Below the pieces are notes generated by a model, which saw nothing but the letters and a program-made list of their open reading frames with translations, did no database searches and was not told the origin of the DNA. The translations under genes were made by a program, and so were the position numbers. Shown here piece after piece: positions 38,115 to 45,926 of a stretch of 64,000 bases of DNA. Location: contig NZ_JAFN01000001.1 of the NCBI RefSeq assembly GCF_000526155.1, forward strand, positions 488,501-552,500, given 5' to 3'. Source of the stretch: Deferrisoma camini S3R1 (GTDB lineage: Bacteria > Desulfobacterota > Deferrisomatia > Deferrisomatales > Deferrisomataceae). The stretch's first letter is position 1; every line of letters begins with the position of its first letter.

Positions 38115-39409
38115 GGAGGTCCTTCGAGGCGGTGGTGGTGGGGGCCGGCCCGGCCGGGGCGGCGGCGGCCCTGGGCCTGGCGCGCTCCGGCGTGGACGTG
38201 GCCCTGCTGGAGCGGGGCGCGTTCGCCGGCGAGAAGAACATGTTCGGGGGCCTTCTCCACCGGATGCCGGCCCTGGAGACCGTGTTCCCGGACTTCTGGG
38301 ACCGGGCGCCCCTGGAGCGCCACGTGGTGCGAAAGAGCCTGTGCTTCCTGACCGGGGAGGCGGGCTTCACGGTCCAGTTCGAGACCGGGGCCTTCGACCG
38401 GCCCCCCTACAACGGGTACACCGTGCTCCGGCCGGTGTACGACGCGTGGCTGGCCGAGGAGGCCCGCCGCGCCGGGGCCACCTACCTCACCCGGTGCACG
38501 GTGGACGACCTGATCCTGGAGGGGGATGCGGTGCGGGGGGTGCGGGTGCTCCGGGACGGGGGGGAGATCCGCGCGCCCGTGGTGATCGCGGCCGACGGGG
38601 TGCTCTCGCTCACGGCCCTCAAGGCGGGGCTCCGGGCCCCCCGGCTCGATCCGGACAGGATGGCCGTGGGCGTCAAGGCCCTGATCGACCTTCCCCGGCC
38701 GGCGATCGAGGACCGGTTCGGCCTCGTCCGGGACCAGGGGGCCTCCATGGAGTTCGTGGGGTGCACGGCGGGCGTGCGGGGCGGGGGGTTCCTGTACACC
38801 AACCGGGACAGCGTCTCGGTGGGGCTCGTGCTCCACATCGGGAGCCTCCGGGACAGCGGAAGGACCCCCTACGACCTGCTCAACGCCTTCCTGGAGCACC
38901 CCATGCTGGCGAAGCTCCTGCGGGGCGGGCGCCTCCTGGAGTACTCGGCCCACGTGATCCCCGAGGGGGGCTACGACGCCATGCCCCGGCTCTGCGGGGA
39001 CGGCATCCTGGTGGCCGGGGACGCCGCCGGGCTGTGCTACGCCACCGGGCTCAACCTGGAGGGGATCAACCTGGCCGTCCACTCCGGGCTGCTCGCGGCC
39101 GAGACCGTGGCGGAGGCCCGGCAGAGCGGGGACCTCTCCGCCCGGGCCCTCGGGCACTACCGGGAGAAGCTCGAGGGGAGCTTCGTGCTCCAGGACCTCA
39201 AGCTCTTCCGCCGGGCTCCGAGGATGCTCCACATCGACCGGCTGTACGAGGCCTATCCCGAGGTGATCTGCGGGTTCATGGAGCGGGTGTACCGGATCGA
39301 CGGCAGCCCCAAGCGCCGGCTCGGGAAGCTCCTCGTCGGGACCGCCCGGGAGAAGGTGGGGCTCCGGGCCCTGCTGGCCGACGCCCTCACCGCGTGGAGG
39401 TCGGTATGA
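38111..39409 (+). CDS. ETF:quinone oxidoreductase-like flavoprotein (FixC type)
   Basis: 432 residues from GTG 38111 (GTGA overlap with ETF alpha). FAD fold VVVGAGPAGAAAALGLARSG, then GEKNMFGGLLHRM, LRPVYDAWLAEEARRAGA, and GDAAGLCYATGLNLEGINLAV, as in FixC/ETF-QO. Together with the overlapping FixX-like ferredoxin it should move ETF electrons to membrane quinones. Confidence 0.9.
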   Translation: MRRSFEAVVVGAGPAGAAAALGLARSGVDVALLERGAFAGEKNMFGGLLHRMPALETVFPDFWDRAPLERHVVRKSLCFLTGEAGFTVQFETGAFDRPPYNGYTVLRPVYDAWLAEEARRAGATYLTRCTVDDLILEGDAVRGVRVLRDGGEIRAPVVIAADGVLSLTALKAGLRAPRLDPDRMAVGVKALIDLPRPAIEDRFGLVRDQGASMEFVGCTAGVRGGGFLYTNRDSVSVGLVLHIGSLRDSGRTPYDLLNAFLEHPMLAKLLRGGRLLEYSAHVIPEGGYDAMPRLCGDGILVAGDAAGLCYATGLNLEGINLAVHSGLLAAETVAEARQSGDLSARALGHYREKLEGSFVLQDLKLFRRAPRMLHIDRLYEAYPEVICGFMERVYRIDGSPKRRLGKLLVGTAREKVGLRALLADALTAWRSV

Positions 39410-39693
39410 GACGGGTCAACGTGGAGGACATCTTCGACCTCACCGGGTTCGCCGTCGACCAGGAGCCCCACATCGTCCTGGACCCGCAGATCTGCCGGTC
39501 GTGCGACCACCGGGGCTGCGTCACGGCCTGCCCGGCCGGGTGCTACACCTGGTCCGAGGAGGACCGGCAGATGGGCTTTGTGTACGACGGCTGCCTGGAG
39601 TGCGGCACCTGCTACATCGTGTGCGACAAGGGGGCCTTCACCCGGTGGCGCTACCCCCGGGGCGGCTTCGGGGTGTCGTACCGGATGACGTGA
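39406..39693 (+). CDS. FixX-like ferredoxin
   Basis: 95 residues. Cysteines in ICRSCDHRGCVTACPAGC and CLECGTCYIVC fit a FixX-type ferredoxin partner of FixC. ATG overlaps the FixC stop (ATGA). Last gene before the large repeat array. Confidence 0.9.
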   Translation: MRRVNVEDIFDLTGFAVDQEPHIVLDPQICRSCDHRGCVTACPAGCYTWSEEDRQMGFVYDGCLECGTCYIVCDKGAFTRWRYPRGGFGVSYRMT

Positions 39694-39720
39694 GGGGCCG
39701 GGTCCCTGCGTTCCTGCACG

Positions 39721-40863
39721 GGTGGAAACGACGGCCGCCGGGCCCCTGCGGCCCGGGCTGCGGAGCCGTTGGGGGGCCACGGGCGGGCCGTCTGGGCCGG
39801 GGGGCCGCAGGGGCCGACATCCGAGCTCGCCGCGGCCAGGTGCCCTTGGACGGCCCGATCCCGCAACGGGCGCAACGGTGCCGATCTTCGGGTTCGGCGT
39901 GGCCGCGGCGGCGGTTTTGTGGCGCGGCCCCCCTCTCAGCCGGCCCACCCGCGGCCCCTGCGTTCGTGCCCGGGTGGAAACGATGGAACTTCATCGCCTG
40001 GGCCCCTGCGGCCCGGGCTTTGGCGCCGGTGGGGGCTGTGGGCGGGCCGCCTGATGCGGGGGGCGCGAATCCGGCATTCGGACCGCCGCGGCAACGAGGC
40101 CGTGGATGCCTGTGTGCCACGATGGATCGACGATCGCGCCCCCGGGACACGGCGGGCCGCGACGGCACTGGAGGTGGCGCACCCCCCTTCTCAGGCGACC
40201 CACCCACAGCCCGGGGGTTCCTTCCCGGGTGGAAACGACGGCCGCCGGGCCCCTACGGCCCGGGCTGCGGAGCCGTTGGGGGGCCGCGGGCGGGCCGTCT
40301 GGGCCGGGGGGCCGCAGGGGCCGACATTCGAGCTCGCCGCGGCCGGGTGCCCTCGGATGGCCTGGTCCCGGAACGGGCGCAATGGTGCCGATCTTCGGGT
40401 TCGGCGTGGCCGCGGCGGCGGTTTTGTGGCGCGGCCCCCCTCTCAGCCGCCCCACCCGCGGCCCCTGCGTTCGTGCCCGGGTGGAAACGATGGAACTTCA
40501 TCGCCTGGGCCCCTGCGGCCCGTGCCTTGGCGCCGGTGGGGGCTGTGGGCGGGCCGCCTGATGCGGGGGGCGCGAATCCGGCATTCGGACCGCCGCGGCA
40601 ACGAGGCCGTGGATGCCTGCGTGCCACGATGGATCGACGATCGCGCCCCCGGGACACGGCAGGCCGCGGCGGCACTGGAGGTGGCGCGCCCCCCTTCTCA
40701 GGCGACCCACCCACAGCCCGGGGGTTCCTTCCCGGGTGGAAACGATGGCCGCCGGGCCCCTACGGCCCGGGCTGCGGAGCCGTTGGGGGGCCCCGGGCGG
40801 GGCGCCCGGGCCGGGGGGGCGCAGGGGCCGGCACCAGAGCTCGCCGCGGCACAGTGCCCCTAG
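39721..40863. repeat. 507-bp-period tandem array (about 2.3 copies) inside the ETF operon
   Basis: The string GGTGGAAACGA recurs at 39721, 39973, 40228, 40480 and 40735, spaced 252, 255, 252 and 255 bp. Alternate copies (A at 39721, 40228 and 40735; B at 39973 and 40480) are nearly identical. A and B share only their first 50-60 bp, so the true period is 507 bp, with A1-B1-A2-B2 followed by a partial, decaying A3. The period is a multiple of three, so several frames stay open on both strands. None resembles a known protein and I treat the array as non-coding. It occupies the 1.29-kb gap between the FixX and ETF beta genes. Confidence 0.85.
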
Positions 40864-40981
40864 AGGCCGAAGCGTCGCGAAGGGCCTGGGGGAGCTTCCA
40901 ACCGGTAGGAGCCCCCTCCGGGGGGCGACCCCGGCCGCAGGCCGGCCCGGAAGCGCAGACCGACGACCTTGGAGTGCACAG

Positions 40982-41881
40982 ATGACCGTAAACGGCTTGA
41001 GCGTCGTGGTGCTCCTCCGGGAGGTTCTGGACCCCCGGCCCCCGGTCCGGCTTGCCGGGGGGGGAGTCATGGTCCGGGAGCCCGGGCCCCGCCGGCTGGT
41101 GAACCCGGCGGATCTGGAGGCCCTGGAGGAGGCGATGCTCCTGGCCGAGGGGCGCGGCGCCCGGGTCACGGCAGTGGCAGTGGGGCCCGGCCGGCGCCTG
41201 GAGGACGGCCTCAGGCTCGCCCTGGCCATGGGGGCCCACCGGGCCGTCCGGGTGGACGGCCCCGGCCTGTGGGAGGGCGACGCCGTGGCTCGGGCCCGGG
41301 TGCTGGCCCGGGTGGTGGAGATCCTGTCCCCCTCCCTGGTCCTGGCCGGGGCGCGGCTCCTGGACCGGGGGGACGACCCGGCCCCGGCCCTTGCCGCGGC
41401 CGGTCTGGGGCTGCCGTGCTGCGCGCCGGTGGTCTCGGCCCGGGTGGGGGACGGGGAGGCCACGGCCACCCGCAAGGCCGACCGGGGCGCCCGGGACGTG
41501 GTGGCCCTGCCCCTGCCGTGCGTGTTCCTGATCGAGGGCGGGGCCCGGGAGCCCCGGTACCCGGACCTGGACGCGGTGCTGGCGGCCCTGGAGGCCCCGG
41601 TGGAGACCTGGGGCCTTCCCGAGCTCGGGCTCCCTGAGCGGGCGGTGGGGGAGCATGCCGCGCTGCTGCGGCCCGAGCGGCTCGTCCACCCCCGGCCGGA
41701 CCCGGTGCCGGTGCCCACCCCGGACCCGGACGCCCCGGCGTTCGAGCGGATCCGGGCGCTCCTGTCCGGGGGCATCCGGGCCCGGGCGGGCCGGGTGCAC
41801 GAGGGAAGCGCCGGGGAGGTGGTGGAGGGCCTGCTCCGGATCCTCGAGGAGGAGGGGCTCCTCCAGGGAGCGGCGCCGTGA
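40982..41881 (+). CDS. Electron-transfer flavoprotein beta subunit (mycofactocin-associated)
   Basis: 299 residues from ATG 40982 (GGAG 8-9 bp upstream). FixA-like: VVVLLREVLDPR, RRLVNPADLEALEEAMLLAE, VTAVAVGPGRRLEDGLRLALAMGAHRA, VLAGARLLDRGDDPAPALAA. Diverged from typical ETF beta but matched to the ETF alpha 3 kb upstream. Overlaps mftF at GTGA. Confidence 0.87.
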   Translation: MTVNGLSVVVLLREVLDPRPPVRLAGGGVMVREPGPRRLVNPADLEALEEAMLLAEGRGARVTAVAVGPGRRLEDGLRLALAMGAHRAVRVDGPGLWEGDAVARARVLARVVEILSPSLVLAGARLLDRGDDPAPALAAAGLGLPCCAPVVSARVGDGEATATRKADRGARDVVALPLPCVFLIEGGAREPRYPDLDAVLAALEAPVETWGLPELGLPERAVGEHAALLRPERLVHPRPDPVPVPTPDPDAPAFERIRALLSGGIRARAGRVHEGSAGEVVEGLLRILEEEGLLQGAAP

Positions 41882-43314
41882 GGTACGCTCTGGCCCCCCG
41901 GGTGAAGGTGCGCCCCGCGCCCGAAGGCGCGTGCCTGGTGCTGGAGCGCCCCCTGCGGGTGGTGCGGGTGAACCGGGCCCTGGCGGAGCTGGTGGAGCGG
42001 TGCGGCCGGGAGCCGGTGACCCCCGCGGATCCCGGGCAGGAGCAGGCCCTGGCGGCCCTGGCCCGGGGGGGGATCCTGGAGCGGGTCCCGGAGGTCGGAG
42101 ACCCGGAAGCGCTCCCCTCGGTGAGCGTGGTGATCCCGGTCCGGGACCGTGCCGGCGAGCTCGCCCGGTGCCTGCGCTCCCTGGCGCGCCTGCGCTACCC
42201 CCGGGACCGGCTCGAGGTCGTCGTGGTGGACGACGGGAGCCGGGACGAGACCCCCCGCGTGGCCCGGGAGCACGGGGCCCGGGTGGTGGGGTCGGGGGGG
42301 AGCGGCCTGGGCCCGGCCGCGGCCCGGAACCGGGGCGTTGCCGCGGCCCGGGGGGAGATCCTGGCCTTCATCGACTCCGACTGCACCGCGTCGGCGGGCT
42401 GGCTCGCCGACCTGGTGGGCCGGTTCGCCGACCCGGCCGTGGCCGCGGTGGGGGGACGGGTGGAGGGCATGCACGTGGCCTCGCGCCTCGATCGGTACGA
42501 GGCGGCCATGTCGAGCCTGAGCCTCGGGAGGAGAGACCGCTCGGCCCTCGGGGGGGACGACACGTTCTACCTGCCCAGCTGCAACCTGTTGGTGCGCCGC
42601 AGCGCGTTCCTGGAGGCAGGGGGGTTTCGGGACGGGATGCACGTGGGGGAGGACGTGGACCTCACCTGGCGTCTCCGGGACCGGGGATGGCGGGTGGAGT
42701 ACACCCCCACGGGCTGGGTGTGGCACGAGCACCGAAGCCGCCTTGGGGCGTTCCTACGGCGTCGGTTCGAGTACGGCACGTCCGAGGCGGCGCTCCAGGC
42801 CCTGCACCCGCGCCGCCGGAAACGCATGGCGCTTCCCCCGGCGCTCACCGCGGCTCTGGTGCTCCTCGCGGCCGCGGCCCTGGGCGCGGGCTGGGCCCCG
42901 GCCGCCGGGGCGGCCGCGCTCGTGGGGGCCGACGCCCTGCGGGTCCGAACCCGGCTGGCCCGACGCCGGGTCCCCGTGGGGTGGGCCCGGGTGCTCGGGG
43001 CGAGGCTCCGGGCCCTGGGGAGCCTCGCCTACTATCTGGGGGCCCACGGGGTGCGCTACTACGGTCTTCCCATGGTACTCGCCGGGATCCTGCTTCCCGC
43101 TGCAGGGGCCTTGGGCCTGGCCGTACTGGCCGGGGTGGGGTGGGTGGAGCACCGCACCCGCAGGCCGGCGCTGCCGTACCCCGTGTTCCTGGCCCTGTAC
43201 GCGGCCGAGAGCCTGGCCTACGGCCTGGGGGTCCTGTGGGGGTGCAAGAGACGGGGGAACTTCTCGTCCTACCGGCCCGTCCTGCATCGCCATCTGAAAA
43301 TGCCCCTCGGGTAG
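41878..43314 (+). CDS. mftF: Mycofactocin glycosyltransferase MftF
   Basis: 478 residues from GTG 41878. A PqqD-like N-terminal segment (LVLERPLRVVRVNRALAELV) precedes a GT2 catalytic domain (VSVVIPVRDRAGELARCL, VVVDDGSRDETPRVA, FIDSDCTASAGWL as the DxD region, GEDVDLTWRL). C-terminal hydrophobic helices follow. It should add sugars to premycofactocin, giving the oligoglycosylated cofactor. Its presence supports a functional mycofactocin pathway here. Confidence 0.9.
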   Translation: MRYALAPRVKVRPAPEGACLVLERPLRVVRVNRALAELVERCGREPVTPADPGQEQALAALARGGILERVPEVGDPEALPSVSVVIPVRDRAGELARCLRSLARLRYPRDRLEVVVVDDGSRDETPRVAREHGARVVGSGGSGLGPAAARNRGVAAARGEILAFIDSDCTASAGWLADLVGRFADPAVAAVGGRVEGMHVASRLDRYEAAMSSLSLGRRDRSALGGDDTFYLPSCNLLVRRSAFLEAGGFRDGMHVGEDVDLTWRLRDRGWRVEYTPTGWVWHEHRSRLGAFLRRRFEYGTSEAALQALHPRRRKRMALPPALTAALVLLAAAALGAGWAPAAGAAALVGADALRVRTRLARRRVPVGWARVLGARLRALGSLAYYLGAHGVRYYGLPMVLAGILLPAAGALGLAVLAGVGWVEHRTRRPALPYPVFLALYAAESLAYGLGVLWGCKRRGNFSSYRPVLHRHLKMPLG

Positions 43315-43385
43315 GGCCGGCCCAGAGCTCGGCAGGCCAGGCGGGAGCGGGGCACCGGAAGGCCACAACCTAGGGAGGTCGCGAC

Positions 43386-44219
43386 ATGAGCACCGATCTT
43401 GGGGACAAGAGGCAACGCCTATACGACATCTTGAAAGAGATGGGCGGGGTGGTGGTGGGGTTCTCCGGCGGGGTGGACTCCTCGTACCTATTCGCCGCCG
43501 CGGTGGAGGTGCTCGGGGACCGAGCCCTCGGGGTCACGGCCTGCTCCGAGACCTTCCCGGAGCGGGAGCGCCGGGAGGCCGAGGCCCTGGCCCGGCGCCT
43601 GGGCGGCCGGCACCGGCTGGTCGTGTCGGAGGAGCTCGACGTGCCGGGCTTTGCGGAGAACCCCAGGAACCGGTGCTACTTCTGCAAGAAGGAGCTCTTC
43701 GCCAGGCTCTGGGAGGTGGCCCGGGAGGAGGGGCTTCCCCAGGTGGCCGACGGGTCCAACGTGGACGACCGGGGGGATTACCGGCCGGGCCGCCAGGCGG
43801 CCCGGGAGCTCGGGGTCCGAAGCCCCCTGGACGAGGCCGGGCTCACCAAGGACGACATCCGGGCCCTGTCCAGGGAGATGGGGCTGCCCACCTGGGACAA
43901 GCCGGCCTTCGCGTGTCTGTCGTCCCGGTTCCCCTACGGAACCCCCATCACCCGGGAGAAGGTCTCCCAGGTGGGCCGGGCCGAGGACGCCCTGTGGCGG
44001 CTCGGGCTCCGGGTGCTCCGGGTGCGCCACCACGGGGACGTGGCCCGCATCGAGCTCGGGCCGGGGGAGTTCGAACGGGTCGTGAACGGCCTGCGCGACG
44101 AGGTGGTTCGGGCGGTCAAGGGGGCGGGGTACACCTACGTGGCCCTGGACCTCCAGGGCTACCGCACCGGCGCGATGAACGAGACCCTCCCGGACCTCGG
44201 CTCCGGGGGCGGCCCATGA
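43386..44219 (+). CDS. larE: LarE, ATP-dependent sacrificial sulfur transferase
   Basis: 277 residues. PP-loop GFSGGVDSSYLFAAA near 24-38 activates the substrate carboxylate. The sulfur-donating cysteine is Cys177 (FACLSSRFPYG), as in single-Cys LarE proteins that give up their own sulfur. A second Cys pair, NRCYFCKKELF, lies near 98-101. First of three nickel-pincer genes; ATG 44216 of larB overlaps its end. Confidence 0.92.
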   Translation: MSTDLGDKRQRLYDILKEMGGVVVGFSGGVDSSYLFAAAVEVLGDRALGVTACSETFPERERREAEALARRLGGRHRLVVSEELDVPGFAENPRNRCYFCKKELFARLWEVAREEGLPQVADGSNVDDRGDYRPGRQAARELGVRSPLDEAGLTKDDIRALSREMGLPTWDKPAFACLSSRFPYGTPITREKVSQVGRAEDALWRLGLRVLRVRHHGDVARIELGPGEFERVVNGLRDEVVRAVKGAGYTYVALDLQGYRTGAMNETLPDLGSGGGP

Positions 44220-44992
44220 GCCCGGAGCGCCTGCGCCGGCTCCTGGAGAGCCTGCGGCGCGGGGAGGTGACCACCGAGGAGGTGGTCGATCGGGTCAAGG
44301 CCATGTCCTTCGAGGACGTGGGGTTCGCCAAGATCGACCACCATCGCCGCATCCGAAACGGGTACCCGGAGGTGGTCTACGGCGAGGGAAAGACCCCGGA
44401 GCAGGTGGCCGAGATCTTCTCGCGCCTGGCCAGGGAGAACGCCAACGTGTTGTGCACCCGGGCCAGCCGCCCCACCGCCGATGCGGTGCGCGAGCGGGTT
44501 CCCGAGGCACGCTACCACGAGCTGTGCCGGTTGGTGGAGGTGCGGCGGGAACCCGGTCAGGCGGTGGGCGGGGTGGCGGTGGCGGCCGCCGGCACCTCGG
44601 ACCTGCCCGTGGCCGAGGAGGCGGCGATCTCCCTGGAGGTGTTCGGCAGCCGGGTGGAGCGGCTCTACGACGTGGGGGTTGCGGGGATCCACCGGCTGTT
44701 CGCCCACGCTGACGTCCTCCGGCGGGTGAACTGCGTGGTGGCCGTGGCGGGCATGGAGGGGGCGCTGCCGTCGGTGATCGCCGGGCTCGTGGACGTACCC
44801 GTGATCGCGGTGCCCACCAGCGTGGGCTACGGCGCGAGCTTCGGAGGGATCACGGCGCTCCTGGCCATGCTCAACTCCTGCGCCTCGGGTATCAGCGTGG
44901 TGAACATCGACAACGGGTTCGGGGCCGCCTACCAGGCCGACATGATCAACAAGCTCGTGACCCGTGGAGGTCGGAAGGAGTCGCCATCATGA
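44216..44992 (+). CDS. larB: LarB, nicotinate-adenine-dinucleotide carboxylase/hydrolase
   Basis: 258 residues. PurE-like C-terminal fold: VAAAGTSDLPVAEEAA, VVAVAGMEGALPSVIAGL, VGYGASFGGITALLAMLNSC. Carboxylates the pyridinium of NaAD and cleaves the phosphoanhydride, the first step of nickel-pincer nucleotide synthesis. Overlaps larE and larC at ATGA-type junctions. Confidence 0.92.
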   Translation: MSPERLRRLLESLRRGEVTTEEVVDRVKAMSFEDVGFAKIDHHRRIRNGYPEVVYGEGKTPEQVAEIFSRLARENANVLCTRASRPTADAVRERVPEARYHELCRLVEVRREPGQAVGGVAVAAAGTSDLPVAEEAAISLEVFGSRVERLYDVGVAGIHRLFAHADVLRRVNCVVAVAGMEGALPSVIAGLVDVPVIAVPTSVGYGASFGGITALLAMLNSCASGISVVNIDNGFGAAYQADMINKLVTRGGRKESPS

Positions 44993-45825
44993 AGCGGATC
45001 CTGTACCTGGACGCCGGCGCCGGGGTGAGCGGCGACATGTTCGTGGGGGCGTTGCTCGACGCGGGGGCGAGCCTCGACGTGGTGCGCGACCACGTGGGAA
45101 GCCTGGGGGTCGAGGGCCTCCGGCTCGAGGCCCGGAAGGTCTCCCGGCGGGGGGTGACCGGGACCAAGTTCGACGTGCTGGACCCGGAGACCCGCGCCCC
45201 GGTGGACCAGGCGCCGTCCGCCCATCCGGGGCACCACCACGGGGGCCGCCACCACGGCCACGGGCATCACCACCACCCTCGGCGGGGGCTCCGGGAGATC
45301 CTGGCGATCATCGGGGAGGCCCCCCTGCCGGAGCCGGTGACCCGGGACGCCGCCGGGGTGTTCCGGCTCCTGGCGGCGGCCGAGGCCCGGGTCCACGGAA
45401 CGAGCCCGGACGAGGTGCACTTCCACGAGGTGGGGGCCCTGGACGCCATCGCGGACATCGTGGCCGCGTGCTCGGCGTTCCACCAGCTCGGCGTGGACGA
45501 GGCCTGGTGCTCCCCCGTGCACGTGGGGTGCGGCACCGTGCGGTGCGCCCACGGGGTGCTCCCGGTGCCGGCCCCGGCCACCGCCGAGATCCTGCGGGGC
45601 GTGCCGGTGTACTCCGACGGCACCCGTGGGGAGCTCACCACCCCCACGGGTGCCGCTTTGATCCGGTATTTCTGCAAAGGGTTCGGACCGATGCCCCCTT
45701 TGGAGATGGATCGGTCGGGTCGGGGCGCTGGGTCTCGTGACTACGGGATCCTTAACATGCTCCGGGCGGTGGTGGGCGTGCTGATAGAGGACGAGGTCAT
45801 GGCCCGCGTTGCCTGTGCCGGATGA
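44989..45825 (+). CDS. larC: LarC1: N-terminal part of the nickel insertase, LarC2 absent
   Basis: 278 residues. Starts ILYLDAGAGVSGDMFVGALLDAGA as in LarC. A His-rich loop (HHHGGRHHGHGHHHH) near 82-100 should bind nickel. Conserved VHFHEVGALDAIADIVA and ELTTPTGAALIRY follow. The frame stops after the LarC1 part; the ferredoxin-like LarC2 domain that usually follows, often by programmed frameshift, is not found in any frame before the next gene at 45927. It may be lost, encoded elsewhere, or not needed. Confidence 0.85.
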   Translation: MKRILYLDAGAGVSGDMFVGALLDAGASLDVVRDHVGSLGVEGLRLEARKVSRRGVTGTKFDVLDPETRAPVDQAPSAHPGHHHGGRHHGHGHHHHPRRGLREILAIIGEAPLPEPVTRDAAGVFRLLAAAEARVHGTSPDEVHFHEVGALDAIADIVAACSAFHQLGVDEAWCSPVHVGCGTVRCAHGVLPVPAPATAEILRGVPVYSDGTRGELTTPTGAALIRYFCKGFGPMPPLEMDRSGRGAGSRDYGILNMLRAVVGVLIEDEVMARVACAG

Positions 45826-45926
45826 GGGCTCATAGCGGCGATAGAGGGCGCGAGCCCGCTGGCGACCCCCATGCATGGCGCAGCTACGGCAGCAATTTCC
45901 ATACACTCTCAACAAAGGAGGGCACC

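Noticed and set aside
39721..40863. Regularly spaced GGTGGAAACGA strings looking like a CRISPR array
   Set aside because: Spacing is 252-255 bp, the intervening DNA is itself repeated, and there are no cas genes. It is a tandem duplication.
39501..40985. Long open frames on both strands across the 507-bp array
   Set aside because: The period is a multiple of three and the DNA is GC-rich, so frames stay open by default. Products are Pro/Arg/Gly-rich and resemble no family, and several frames overlap equally well.
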